A stretch of DNA of 33,097 bases, taken from a virus. The stretch is taken from IMG/VR virus record IMGVR_UViG_3300009425_000053, positions 1 through 33,097 of that record; one strand, 5' to 3'. The notes under the pieces were generated by a model. The model did not search any database, had not been told where the DNA came from, and saw only the letters and a list, made by a program, of their open reading frames with translations. The translations under genes and the position numbers were made by a program. Below are positions 7,803-14,239 of this stretch, piece by piece. How positions within the stretch are numbered: position 1 is the stretch's first letter; each line of letters opens with the position of its first letter.

Positions 7803-8309
7803 CTATTTTTGTATCAAATTAATGATCTCTAATTTAAGCCGTTTGTATTCTTCATCCGTGTTATTGTTATATAATATAACGTTGTTCTTTTCTATTATGT
7901 TTACAATCTTTGTTTTCTTAGCCTTTTTAAACACTTCTGTTTGATTATCTGATCTTAATATGTGTCTACCTTCCAAAGTTTTATTATCGGCTTTTAAAAC
8001 AACTATTTTACATTTATATTTATTAAACAGACTTTGATTGAATAATCTGTCTCCTTCAAAGATAACCAACGAATTTTTAACTTTATCTAAAAATTTAAAA
8101 AAATCAGGTTGAACAGCCATTGAAAGTTTGTCTGTGCCTGAGAAGATTGAATTATCATAAATGCCTATAAAATATATATTATTTTTTTTATTGTATAGTC
8201 CTCTAACTAATTTAAACTTAAAAGTGCTTAAAGGTTTATAGTTTTTAATTATATCTTTTAATAGAGTTGTTTTTCCTGAAGCGGGTTCTCCTCCTATTGC
8301 TATAATCAT
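7803..8309 (-). CDS. P-loop nucleoside/DNA-base kinase, probable 5-hydroxymethyl-dU DNA kinase catalytic subunit (168 aa)
   Basis: Walker A GGEPASGKTT lies at residues 6-15. A Walker-B-like strand LVIFEGDRLF (81-90) carries E85, D87 and R88, and a conserved-looking segment FSGTDKLSM lies at 56-64. Arginines at 115 and 119 could form the lid. The pattern is that of small P-loop kinases near base-hypermodification genes, where experimentally studied relatives phosphorylate the hydroxymethyl group of 5-hydroxymethyl-dU in DNA. The gene is 1 nt downstream of the helical aGPT-Pplase2-type gene and just upstream of terS. Those two domains are, as I recall, part of one kinase in other phages, so this may be a split enzyme. 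The kinase fold is clear; the substrate is inferred from context. Confidence 0.75.
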   Translation of the reverse strand: MIIAIGGEPASGKTTLLKDIIKNYKPLSTFKFKLVRGLYNKKNNIYFIGIYDNSIFSGTDKLSMAVQPDFFKFLDKVKNSLVIFEGDRLFNQSLFNKYKCKIVVLKADNKTLEGRHILRSDNQTEVFKKAKKTKIVNIIEKNNVILYNNNTDEEYKRLKLEIINLIQK

Positions 8310-8310
8310 T

Positions 8311-9036
8311 TTACAATATACATTCTTTAGCTCTATTATTTAAATGAATTAGATCTTGACCGGGTTTATACTTATTATGAACGTGGGAATGATACTTGCA
8401 AAGTAAAGTTTCCAACTCGTTTAATCTTAAACCTTTTCCGTTGTTATGAGGAGAGTCTATGTTTTTTAAGTCTTTTAAAATAGAATAAGCGTTTTTTAAT
8501 AATTTATTATAGATATTCGTATCTGTAAGTATTTTTAAATTTTCCGGCATATCGTTAACTAAAAGAAGTCCTTTTAAAGGAAATGTATATGCTTTTCTGA
8601 AATCTAAAGATTCAAAATCTACATCTACTCCGTAACAACAATCAATCAAATCCATAAATTTCCAAGCCGCCCAAGGTCCAAATCCTTTTATTGTTTTAAT
8701 TCTATTGAATATTTTGTTACCGTTTTCTAAAAAAAACTTCTCTACGTTAACTCCCATAAAAGCTCTTTGTATATTATTTAGATATTCTTTTGCGTTGTGT
8801 TTACTTTTTCGTCTTTCGTTTCCGAACTTGACTTGGTCGATTGGTTTCATCTTAGAAATAACTTGTAACTCTGAGTGACTGTCGTAGATAACTAATTTAT
8901 GTAGTATCCAGTTAAATATTTGTTTTTTATTAAAACCCAGTTCTTTGCTTTTTTCTCTTAAAAATATGTAATCCGGATCTATGTCACCCGTTAAAAGTAG
9001 CTCTTTAGAAAAATCATAAAAATTATATTTATTCAT
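8311..9036 (-). CDS. aGPT-Pplase2 / HMUDK helical-domain protein for DNA base hypermodification (241 aa)
   Basis: A 241-residue, largely helical protein. Its key segment is KTIKGFGPWAAWKFMDLID (114-132), a helix-hairpin-helix-like GFGPW motif, followed by FESLDFRKAYTFPLKG (141-156) and a C-terminal LNELETLLCKYHSHVHNK (205-222). I recognise this set as the family first predicted to be alpha-glutamyl/putrescinyl-thymine pyrophosphorylase clade 2 and later linked to the helical part of 5-hmdU DNA kinases. It overlaps the TET/JBP gene by 8 nt and is followed after 1 nt by the P-loop kinase. The family is associated with hypermodified thymine in phage DNA. The exact reaction here is not readable from sequence. 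Confidence 0.75.
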   Translation of the reverse strand: MNKYNFYDFSKELLLTGDIDPDYIFLREKSKELGFNKKQIFNWILHKLVIYDSHSELQVISKMKPIDQVKFGNERRKSKHNAKEYLNNIQRAFMGVNVEKFFLENGNKIFNRIKTIKGFGPWAAWKFMDLIDCCYGVDVDFESLDFRKAYTFPLKGLLLVNDMPENLKILTDTNIYNKLLKNAYSILKDLKNIDSPHNNGKGLRLNELETLLCKYHSHVHNKYKPGQDLIHLNNRAKECIL

Positions 9037-9940
9037 TAAATTTGTCTCCGGGTTTTCTTCTCTTTACTTTTTCGTTTTCTTCTTTAGCAGACCCGCAGTT
9101 GATCATATTTTTTCTGTAGTACATAACTAAACTGATTCTTTTAGCGTCTTTGTCTATTAATTCAATAGGAGTGTTTCCGTGCCATTGATGAACGTCTACT
9201 AGTAAAAGATCAGAAACTTGTAAATCAAAAGCAACTCCCCATTTTGGAACAACAAAATATCCACCAACATACCTTCCTTTTCTAAGAGCAACTAAATTTC
9301 CAAAACCTTTCTCGAAGTCTCCAGAGTCAGTATGAACAGCGGTTTGCCAATTTTTATTTACTGTTACAGTAGTAAAAGCAGTATTAGTAATAACAAAATC
9401 TTGCGCTGTTTTATCAGCTTCGGTTCTTTGAAGTTTATATTCTTGAGGCATTAATTTTGAATAAGCTTTATCTACAAATTTAATTATCGGATATGCTTTT
9501 TTAAATTTACTAAATTCCTTTTCATTAAAAGAAGTTTGTCTACAATAGGGAGTTCTAGGACTTTTATCAAAATAACCTATAATACCGCTGTTTACTTCCG
9601 TTAAAAGTTTTCTGTTACTGGATTGCGTTCCGTCTTTTTTAATCGGATTTTTTCCAAAAGTTCCGTTTTCTTTTTCGCCTGAGCTTATTGCTCTATTGTT
9701 AGAATGTCTAGAAGCTCCTTTTAAATTTTCATAAGCGTCTCTACAAATATTACTAGGAATAACTTTTTTTCTAAATTTAGCTATTGTTTTTCCTGTCTCT
9801 TTACAATATACGTCTGCGTCATAAGTCACTAAAGTATTATAATCTTTTTCACTTAATAAAGCGCCTTTTAATTTGTTGACTTTTTCGTCATTTAAAACAG
9901 GCTTTAATTTTATTATCTCAATTGAGCTTTTCATATTCAT
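9029..9940 (-). CDS. TET/JBP-family 2-oxoglutarate/Fe(II) dioxygenase (303 aa), probable thymine hydroxylase
   Basis: The C-terminal half is a double-stranded beta-helix oxygenase. TTVTVNKNWQTAVHTDSGDF (190-209) holds the metal-binding H203-x-D205. The distal His lies in DVHQWHGNTP (H254 preferred), and RISLVMYYR (268-276) supplies the 2-oxoglutarate-binding Arg. This arrangement is typical of TET/JBP enzymes, which hydroxylate the methyl group of thymine or 5-methylcytosine in DNA. The N-terminal 120 residues are polar and basic (for example the Asn/Ser-rich region around 75-110), possibly a DNA-binding part. ATG 9940 overlaps the ParB-like gene by 23 nt; a second ATG at 9934 would shorten it by two residues. 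With kinase-type neighbours and no methyltransferase in the genome, thymine is the likelier substrate. Confidence 0.85.
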   Translation of the reverse strand: MNMKSSIEIIKLKPVLNDEKVNKLKGALLSEKDYNTLVTYDADVYCKETGKTIAKFRKKVIPSNICRDAYENLKGASRHSNNRAISSGEKENGTFGKNPIKKDGTQSSNRKLLTEVNSGIIGYFDKSPRTPYCRQTSFNEKEFSKFKKAYPIIKFVDKAYSKLMPQEYKLQRTEADKTAQDFVITNTAFTTVTVNKNWQTAVHTDSGDFEKGFGNLVALRKGRYVGGYFVVPKWGVAFDLQVSDLLLVDVHQWHGNTPIELIDKDAKRISLVMYYRKNMINCGSAKEENEKVKRRKPGDKFNE

Positions 9941-10502
9941 TTTTAATTACTTGAAAAACAGTATCTGTTGCGTTATCAGCTCCAAGTTTTTTTCTAAGAG
10001 CTAACTCCATTTTTTTAAATTCAGGCTCTGTATCAACATTTAAATACAACTGAATCATTCTAGTATGAGAAGGTTCTAGCCCTTCATCAGGAAAACTATA
10101 CTCTCCGGTGTCTTCTATTTCGGATTCAATTTCTTCGGCGTCTTCCCATTTCGGAATATCCAAACCCCAATCTTTTAATTTATCCGTGTCCCATTGATTT
10201 GCTAAAACATCCCAATCCCACTCCCCAAAATTTGAATTGTCTTTTATTATAAATTCTTGTTTTTGTTTCTCAGTCCAACCTTTTGCTATTAATATATCCA
10301 CCTCTTTTAATCCTGCTTGAGCACAAGCTCTTAATCTCATATTGCCTCCAAGAACTACCATATCTTCGTCAACTACTATCGGTCTTTTTTCTAGCATTTC
10401 AGGAAAACTTTTAATAGAGTCTAGTAATTTTTTATATTTATAGTCCTTTATTACTCTAGGGTTTTCAAGATTTGGTTTAATTTTATCTATTTCTATTTTC
10501 AT
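9918..10502 (-). CDS. ParB-like domain protein (194 aa)
   Basis: The N-terminal ParB/sulfiredoxin-like fold is marked by LENPRVIKD (12-20) and VVLGGNMRLRAC (49-60). The GG-x-x-R signature is the CTP/ATP-binding motif of ParB-type domains. A polar second part contains GEWDWDVLANQWD (about 93-105), and an acidic stretch around 120-140 precedes a helical C-terminus. Phage ParB-like proteins often sit next to DNA methylases or modification enzymes and may guide them or act as nucleases. Here the gene overlaps the TET/JBP gene by 23 nt and the HNH gene by 4 nt (ATGA). It is not a plasmid partition protein by context, as no ParA is present. Confidence 0.75.
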   Translation of the reverse strand: MKIEIDKIKPNLENPRVIKDYKYKKLLDSIKSFPEMLEKRPIVVDEDMVVLGGNMRLRACAQAGLKEVDILIAKGWTEKQKQEFIIKDNSNFGEWDWDVLANQWDTDKLKDWGLDIPKWEDAEEIESEIEDTGEYSFPDEGLEPSHTRMIQLYLNVDTEPEFKKMELALRKKLGADNATDTVFQVIKNEYEKLN

Positions 10503-10930
10503 AATATGTCTAATTGATTAATATTGGTATATCTAGCTAATTGATTTTGAGAATTTGTTACCCACCTTAAATTTAAATAATGGTTGTTTATTTTGTTCCC
10601 GTCTATATGATCTACAAAATTATATGTTTTTTTATCAAAACACTCAACAAAAGTGCAAGCAACTAATCGGTGCAAAGAAAATCTTGTATTGTAATTTTGG
10701 TTAAAAATCTTTATGTAAGCGTATATGTACGGGTCATAATCTCGTTTTGTTTGAGTCAATATTTTATCTGAGAGTTTACTATATATTTGCCCTCTTCTAT
10801 TTATAAGATAATTTAAAAAAACTACCGGAACATTTGGGACTAGATTTTTGTTTTGACTACGGACGCTCCAATATTTTATTGGGCGAAATTCAGACAATTT
10901 ATCTTCCTCCCAAAACGTTAATTGTTTCAT
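10499..10930 (-). CDS. HNH endonuclease, homing-type (143 aa)
   Basis: A basic 143-residue protein. YLINRRGQIYS (41-51) resembles the NUMOD4-type module of homing endonucleases. The HNH core is SLHRLVACTF (85-94, with H87) and VDHIDGNKINNHYLNLRWVT (106-125), ending in NSQNQ. The pattern matches free-standing phage homing or nicking endonucleases. It is bracketed by 4-nt overlaps on both sides, so it is fully knitted into the operon, which argues for stable residence over a recent insertion. It could instead be a useful nuclease in replication, packaging or host-DNA attack. Confidence 0.85.
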   Translation of the reverse strand: MKQLTFWEEDKLSEFRPIKYWSVRSQNKNLVPNVPVVFLNYLINRRGQIYSKLSDKILTQTKRDYDPYIYAYIKIFNQNYNTRFSLHRLVACTFVECFDKKTYNFVDHIDGNKINNHYLNLRWVTNSQNQLARYTNINQLDIL

Positions 10931-11337
10931 TCTTTAATCATATAAGTTAAAGTTTCAGCTACTTCAACTCCTGAGTTATCTATCAATGATTTTGCAATTA
11001 ATTTTCTTGCTTTTTCAGATTGTGATTCACTTACAAGTTTTGTAAAATAAAATTCCAAGTTTTTATTATACTTACAATACATTTCATAATTATTAAATGC
11101 GTGTAAAGCAGTTGCGTGATCATAATCTTTTCCGTTAATTATAAAGAATTGTTTTATATTATTATAAGTCATATTTTCTACTGACCTTAAAATATAAACT
11201 ACTAGAGATCTGAGTTCTATTACTTCCTTTTTTCTTGTATTTTCAAAAACATCTATTCCGCTTATAATTTTTAATGTTCTTGCTATTTGCTGTGCTGAAT
11301 ATATATTGTTATTTGAGTTGCTGTATCTTATTCTCAT
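10927..11337 (-). CDS. DnaA domain IV-like DNA-binding protein (136 aa)
   Basis: Residues 35-85 look like the C-terminal duplex-DNA-binding domain of the initiator DnaA. A helix at 37-52 (EVIELRSLVVYILRSV) is followed by the turn and basic signature GKDYDHATALHA (69-80), comparable to the G-x-R-D-H-T-T-V-x-x-A signature. The AAA+ ATPase domain is absent, so the protein could bind DnaA-box-like sites but not load helicase by itself. Similar stand-alone domains occur in phages and are thought to act at the phage origin or regulate host initiation. It overlaps the 75-aa gene by 29 nt. The family is a good match; the role is inferred. Confidence 0.7.
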   Translation of the reverse strand: MRIRYSNSNNNIYSAQQIARTLKIISGIDVFENTRKKEVIELRSLVVYILRSVENMTYNNIKQFFIINGKDYDHATALHAFNNYEMYCKYNKNLEFYFTKLVSESQSEKARKLIAKSLIDNSGVEVAETLTYMIKE

Positions 11338-11536
11338 AATACTGATTTCTATTTTGAATTTCTTTCCAAACTTTTAAATTTCGGATAGTAAAACTAATTA
11401 ATTTATAATTTATTTCTTGATCTTGTTTAGTAAATGATTCGTGTCTAGTTTTTAAAAGACTTTTTAATTTATTACCGTGTGAGCTTATTCTGCTGTGAAT
11501 TTTGTCTTTTATCCTAACGCTAATATAATCATTCAT
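11309..11536 (-). CDS. Hypothetical basic helical protein (75 aa)
   Basis: A 75-residue basic protein. Residues 10-35 contain several Arg, Lys and His (KDKIHSRISSHGNKLKSLL), and a helix at about 40-75 ends KVWKEIQNRNQYYENKIQQLK-like, suggesting a short coiled coil. The ATG overlaps the stop of the exonuclease gene by 4 nt. The gene's 3' end overlaps the DnaA-like gene by 29 nt. No family was recognised; nucleic-acid binding is possible from charge alone. Confidence 0.55.
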   Translation of the reverse strand: MNDYISVRIKDKIHSRISSHGNKLKSLLKTRHESFTKQDQEINYKLISFTIRNLKVWKEIQNRNQYYENKIQQLK

Positions 11537-12324
11537 AAGATACTAAATTTCAAATATTCATCCAAGTCTTTCCCGTGCCATTGTTTATATTCTTTTATTG
11601 CTTTGGCGCATTTGTCCTGTCCTTTTAAATAAAAACTTTCTGAAACATTAAAAAATTCAGCCACCGTACTATCTTTATCAATAGCAATAAATTTAAAATC
11701 TTTGTAACTAACTCCGAATAAATGACAATAAATATAACATTGTAAATCATAACAATAAGTGTCAGCGCTATATCTAAATTTTGAAATTGAAGTTGTCGTT
11801 TTTAAATCAATAATCCATCCTTCTTTAGAAATAATGTCAGCTTTTCCTCTAAACGGCATTCCCATTACTTCTCCCGCTATCGGTACTTCAAATTGTGCTT
11901 TGTTTAGATATTGAACTAATTTGCTATTTTTTAGAAATGCATCCGCTAATTTTTCTGCATTTTTTATTTCTTTTAATGTAAAAACCTTTGTACCTTTTTT
12001 TTCTTCCTCAGCGGCTTCAAGAGCTTCTTTATACATTTTAGTGTTTTTGCTTTGAACGTCTACAACTAATTGCTCCCCAAATAAGTTAGGCTCTAATATA
12101 GCTGTATGGAATAGCCAACCGTCTCTTAAGGGTTGCGATTCTTTTTGCCCGTATTTATTTACAAGATAGTATCTTTTATAAGAGTCGAGAAGAGTTTTAC
12201 AAATACTACTTGATAACATTTTTTTTCCACACTCGTTGTAATAGAAATCATCATTATCCATATTTTTAATTAATTCTTTTTTATCCCATACAGAACCGTC
12301 TAGTAGTTTAATTGTTTCAGTCAT
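11533..12324 (-). CDS. PD-(D/E)XK exonuclease, RecE/Cas4-like (263 aa)
   Basis: A 263-residue nuclease. The catalytic core is GMPFRGKADIISKEGWIIDL with K at 175. D163 and D173-L-K175 are the D and D-x-K parts of the motif, E146 lies on a preceding strand, and Q195 in DLQCYIYC sits on the following helix as in RecB/Cas4-type exonucleases. An N-terminal SSSICKTLLDSYKRYY (38-53) and a His (LFHTAIL, 71-77) are also typical of the phage RecE-like group. It probably degrades one strand for recombination-dependent replication. It is tightly packed with its neighbours (4-nt overlaps). I saw no RecT-type annealing partner in the window. Confidence 0.8.
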   Translation of the reverse strand: MTETIKLLDGSVWDKKELIKNMDNDDFYYNECGKKMLSSSICKTLLDSYKRYYLVNKYGQKESQPLRDGWLFHTAILEPNLFGEQLVVDVQSKNTKMYKEALEAAEEEKKGTKVFTLKEIKNAEKLADAFLKNSKLVQYLNKAQFEVPIAGEVMGMPFRGKADIISKEGWIIDLKTTTSISKFRYSADTYCYDLQCYIYCHLFGVSYKDFKFIAIDKDSTVAEFFNVSESFYLKGQDKCAKAIKEYKQWHGKDLDEYLKFSIL

Positions 12325-12719
12325 TTTTTTTTAATTGGTTTTAATTTGTTTAAAAGGTCAAGAGAGTTTGAAAAATCTACTCCCGCTATAATTGGCTCTA
12401 ACTCTTCTTGCATTTTTTCTGATTCTGTGTTTGCGTTCATAATGTGTTGATTTTTTCTTTCATTTTTTAATTTTTTATTTAAATCATATAAATATTCAAG
12501 ATGCTCAGGTGTTAAAATTATATTATTATAATTATCTGTATTTATTTCTATTCCATCTTCCGATATGTGTACATCAAAAGGGTCAATTTCATCGTCTAAT
12601 ATTTGTACATCATAAGAAACTAATCCTAATTTCTTAATGTATTTTTTTTTAATCTTATATGAATTTGGAAAGATTTTTCTGTATAAGGGATTACGATTTC
12701 TCATTTTTAGATTTCTCAT
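12321..12719 (-). CDS. Hypothetical protein (132 aa)
   Basis: A protein with a very basic N-terminus (MRNLKMRNRNPLYRK to about residue 30), an acidic middle (DDEIDPFDVHISEDG, about 42-56) and a C-terminal Lys tail. The segment TPEHLEYLYDLNKKLKN (about 70-86) predicts a helix. Two ATG codons fall in a 15-bp tandem duplication (12719 and 12704), so the start could be either; the shorter form loses MRNLK. It is placed just upstream of the PD-(D/E)XK exonuclease with a 4-nt overlap and might be its accessory. Family not recognised. Confidence 0.5.
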   Translation of the reverse strand: MRNLKMRNRNPLYRKIFPNSYKIKKKYIKKLGLVSYDVQILDDEIDPFDVHISEDGIEINTDNYNNIILTPEHLEYLYDLNKKLKNERKNQHIMNANTESEKMQEELEPIIAGVDFSNSLDLLNKLKPIKKK

Positions 12720-12906
12720 TTTTTTCTATTTCTTTTAAGTATTCGGTTTTCCATAGTGTATAACAAAATCCTAAATAATGGCTTTTTGGTTTGTTTTTAT
12801 ATTCTTTTTTATAAAATTTGTTTATGTCTTTTTCGTTAGTTATAACAAAGCCGAGAAACTCATTATATAAAATGTCTAAAAACTTTTCTATATTATCTTC
12901 TTTCAT
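12691..12906 (-). CDS. Hypothetical protein with duplicated KNEKS tail (71 aa)
   Basis: A charged 71-residue protein: residues 1-35 alternate acidic and hydrophobic (NIEKFLDILYNEFLGF), the middle is Lys- and Tyr-rich, and the end repeats KNEKS twice. The tail repeat comes from a 15-bp tandem duplication that also copies the start codon of the following gene. It overlaps the next gene by 29 nt and the previous one by 14 nt. Function unknown. Confidence 0.5.
   Translation of the reverse strand: MKEDNIEKFLDILYNEFLGFVITNEKDINKFYKKEYKNKPKSHYLGFCYTLWKTEYLKEIEKNEKSKNEKS
12695..12724. repeat. 15-bp tandem duplication at a gene overlap
   Basis: Two adjacent units, 12695-12709 and 12710-12724, differ at one base (14/15). 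In one frame they encode the repeated KNEKS tail of the 71-aa protein. In the other they create two in-frame start codons (12704 and 12719) for the 132-aa protein. Confidence 0.85.
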
Positions 12907-13225
12907 CCCAATCGTTATTTATTATAATTTGACTCTCCACGATGCTTTCATAATCTTGATAAGCAGTCATTAAACCGTGTTCTAGATCTTTAACCTCTTT
13001 AAAGTTTGCTCCGTGCGGATTATCTTCCCACGTAAATTCTAAATTTTGAACTTGTTTTTTATTTTTCCAAATTTTAATTTCATAGTGACCGCTGGTTTCT
13101 AGTTCCCATCCTAGTTTTCTATATTCCAAATGCTTTTCTTCTAACTTTGTTATCAGTTCAGCTTTTGTTTTTTTATTTAATTGTTTGTAATAATTTTCGT
13201 GAAATACTTTTTCGTTTGTTTTCAT
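12893..13225 (-). CDS. Hypothetical protein (110 aa)
   Basis: A 110-residue charged protein. An N-terminal helix with Lys and Glu pairs (residues 12-35, KTKAELITKLEEKHLEYRK) is followed by a strand-like middle (HYEIKIWKNKKQVQNLEF) and an acidic helical end. The ATG has the leader AACAACTAAACTATG, one of five genes here that share an AAACTA element before the start. It begins after an 80-bp stretch that holds a 31-codon frame. The family was not recognised. Confidence 0.5.
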   Translation of the reverse strand: MKTNEKVFHENYYKQLNKKTKAELITKLEEKHLEYRKLGWELETSGHYEIKIWKNKKQVQNLEFTWEDNPHGANFKEVKDLEHGLMTAYQDYESIVESQIIINNDWDERR

Positions 13226-13237
13226 AGTTTAGTTGTT

Positions 13238-13333
13238 TTAAATTGTTCTTCTGTATAATCCTTTAGGAGAAAGTCTATAAATTCTATTAATAACCTTATT
13301 ATGAGGTTTAATTTCCCAATCCGTTCGCTTCAT
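13238..13333 (-). CDS. Possible small basic protein (31 aa)
   Basis: A 31-codon frame from ATG 13333 to TAA 13240-13238 fills most of the otherwise empty gap between the 62-aa and 110-aa genes, overlapping the end of the former by 26 nt. The product (start MKRTDWEIKPHNKV, end SPKGLYRRTI) is basic with a balanced composition that does not look like random AT-rich translation. Support is limited to frame, size and fit. Confidence 0.4.
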   Translation of the reverse strand: MKRTDWEIKPHNKVINRIYRLSPKGLYRRTI

Positions 13334-13496
13334 TTTCCTTTTCTTTCTTTTCTTTTTCATATTCTTCAAATTTATCCCAAATTTTTTCAGTCATTCTGGC
13401 TTCTCGTTGTTGAACTTTATTATGAATTAATAAATAATTGAATTTTGTTATTCTTAGTAATTCATCTCTTAATTTTTCTTCTATTGTTTTTTTCAT
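13308..13496 (-). CDS. Hypothetical small charged protein (62 aa)
   Basis: A 62-residue highly charged, helical protein. It starts MKKTIEEKLRDELLRI and ends in an EYEKEKKEKENE run (about 45-56), so it is probably one long helix or coiled coil. The leader ATAAAACTATG matches the recurring start-context motif. It lies 4 nt after the 95-aa gene. Family not recognised. Confidence 0.5.
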   Translation of the reverse strand: MKKTIEEKLRDELLRITKFNYLLIHNKVQQREARMTEKIWDKFEEYEKEKKEKENEANGLGN

Positions 13497-13500
13497 AGTT

Positions 13501-13788
13501 TTATTTAAATGATTTGTCTAACTCTTCTTCCGCTTCTCTTGCTCTCATTACCGCTCTTATTTTGTCCATTCTGTATTCTTCGGCAATCATATATAAATGT
13601 TGTTTATCAGTAATTAAACTATTGCATAAAAGAGATACTTGAATGAGCGAGGCGCTAGCAGCTTCAAGTTCTTTGTTGTGAGGTTTTTGATCTAACCATT
13701 TTTTAAAGTGTTCTTGCAGAATTAAAAGGTTGGAAGTGAGTCTTAAATCTTCTAAGTTTTCAATCTTTTTAATTATACTACTTTTCAT
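13501..13788 (-). CDS. Hypothetical helical protein (95 aa)
   Basis: A 95-residue, all-helical-looking protein with heptad-like patterns, for example LRLTSNLLILQEHFKKWL (15-32) and RAVMRAREAEEELDKSF (78-94). It starts directly after a 24-nt element (13796-13819) that recurs at 17346-17369, so it may have its own promoter. It lies between a PD-(D/E)XK-like gene and the 62-aa gene. I cannot name the family. Confidence 0.5.
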   Translation of the reverse strand: MKSSIIKKIENLEDLRLTSNLLILQEHFKKWLDQKPHNKELEAASASLIQVSLLCNSLITDKQHLYMIAEEYRMDKIRAVMRAREAEEELDKSFK

Positions 13789-13795
13789 TAGTATA

Positions 13796-13819
13796 AAGTT
13801 ATGAAAAATATTTGATAAA
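13796..13819 (-). promoter_or_regulatory. 24-nt repeated element before the 95-aa gene (copy 1)
   Basis: The plus-strand sequence aagttatgaaaaatatttga followed by taaa matches 17346-17369 at 23 of 24 positions. It fills the intergenic gap exactly upstream of a start codon, as its partner lies directly downstream of a terminator and before a start. A promoter or operator recognised by a phage factor is the simplest explanation. Confidence 0.5.
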
Positions 13820-14239
13820 TTATAGCTCGTTGTAATTTATTATTGACGCTTCTATCTCAGGTAACATATAACAAGGTTTTAAAACTTTCTTTTTTGTCCA
13901 AAAAGTAGTATCAGGACACCACATATCCTTAATCTCGGGCATATCCATTTTATTCAAGTAATATAAATAGTTTCCTTTTGGATCGTTTATAAAATATAAT
14001 TTAACAATATCTGTAGGCATTCTCATTAATTCGTCATATTTATATTTTTCCAGTAATTTATCTTCATAGTATTTATTTCTAAATTTCATTTCAATAACAC
14101 AGTCAGTTCCTTTTGGAGTAGTTCCAACGGCATCATAATGCTCAAAACCGTTTCCACTCCATTCTAAGTCCCAACCGTCAAAGTTTAAAAAACTAATGAC
14201 TAATTTTTCTAGTTTGTGTATTGATTTAATTTCACTCAT
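13820..14239 (-). CDS. PD-(D/E)XK-like endonuclease (139 aa)
   Basis: A compact 139-residue protein. HYDAVGTTPKGTDCVIEMKF (34-53) has the spacing of a PD-(D/E)XK active site, with D36 and E50-M-K52. An N-terminal helix (KLEKLVISFLNF) precedes it, and conserved aromatic residues follow (YYEDKLLEKYKYDELM). This fold is used by Holliday-junction resolvases and restriction-like nucleases; in a phage it may trim or resolve replication intermediates before packaging. It overlaps the 72-aa gene by 4 nt. The catalytic pattern is visible, but the subfamily is not clear. Confidence 0.6.
   Translation of the reverse strand: MSEIKSIHKLEKLVISFLNFDGWDLEWSGNGFEHYDAVGTTPKGTDCVIEMKFRNKYYEDKLLEKYKYDELMRMPTDIVKLYFINDPKGNYLYYLNKMDMPEIKDMWCPDTTFWTKKKVLKPCYMLPEIEASIINYNEL

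Noticed and set aside
9918-10502. ParB-like protein as part of a plasmid-type partition system
   Set aside because: No ParA-type ATPase or centromere-like repeats nearby; the linked genes are DNA modification enzymes.
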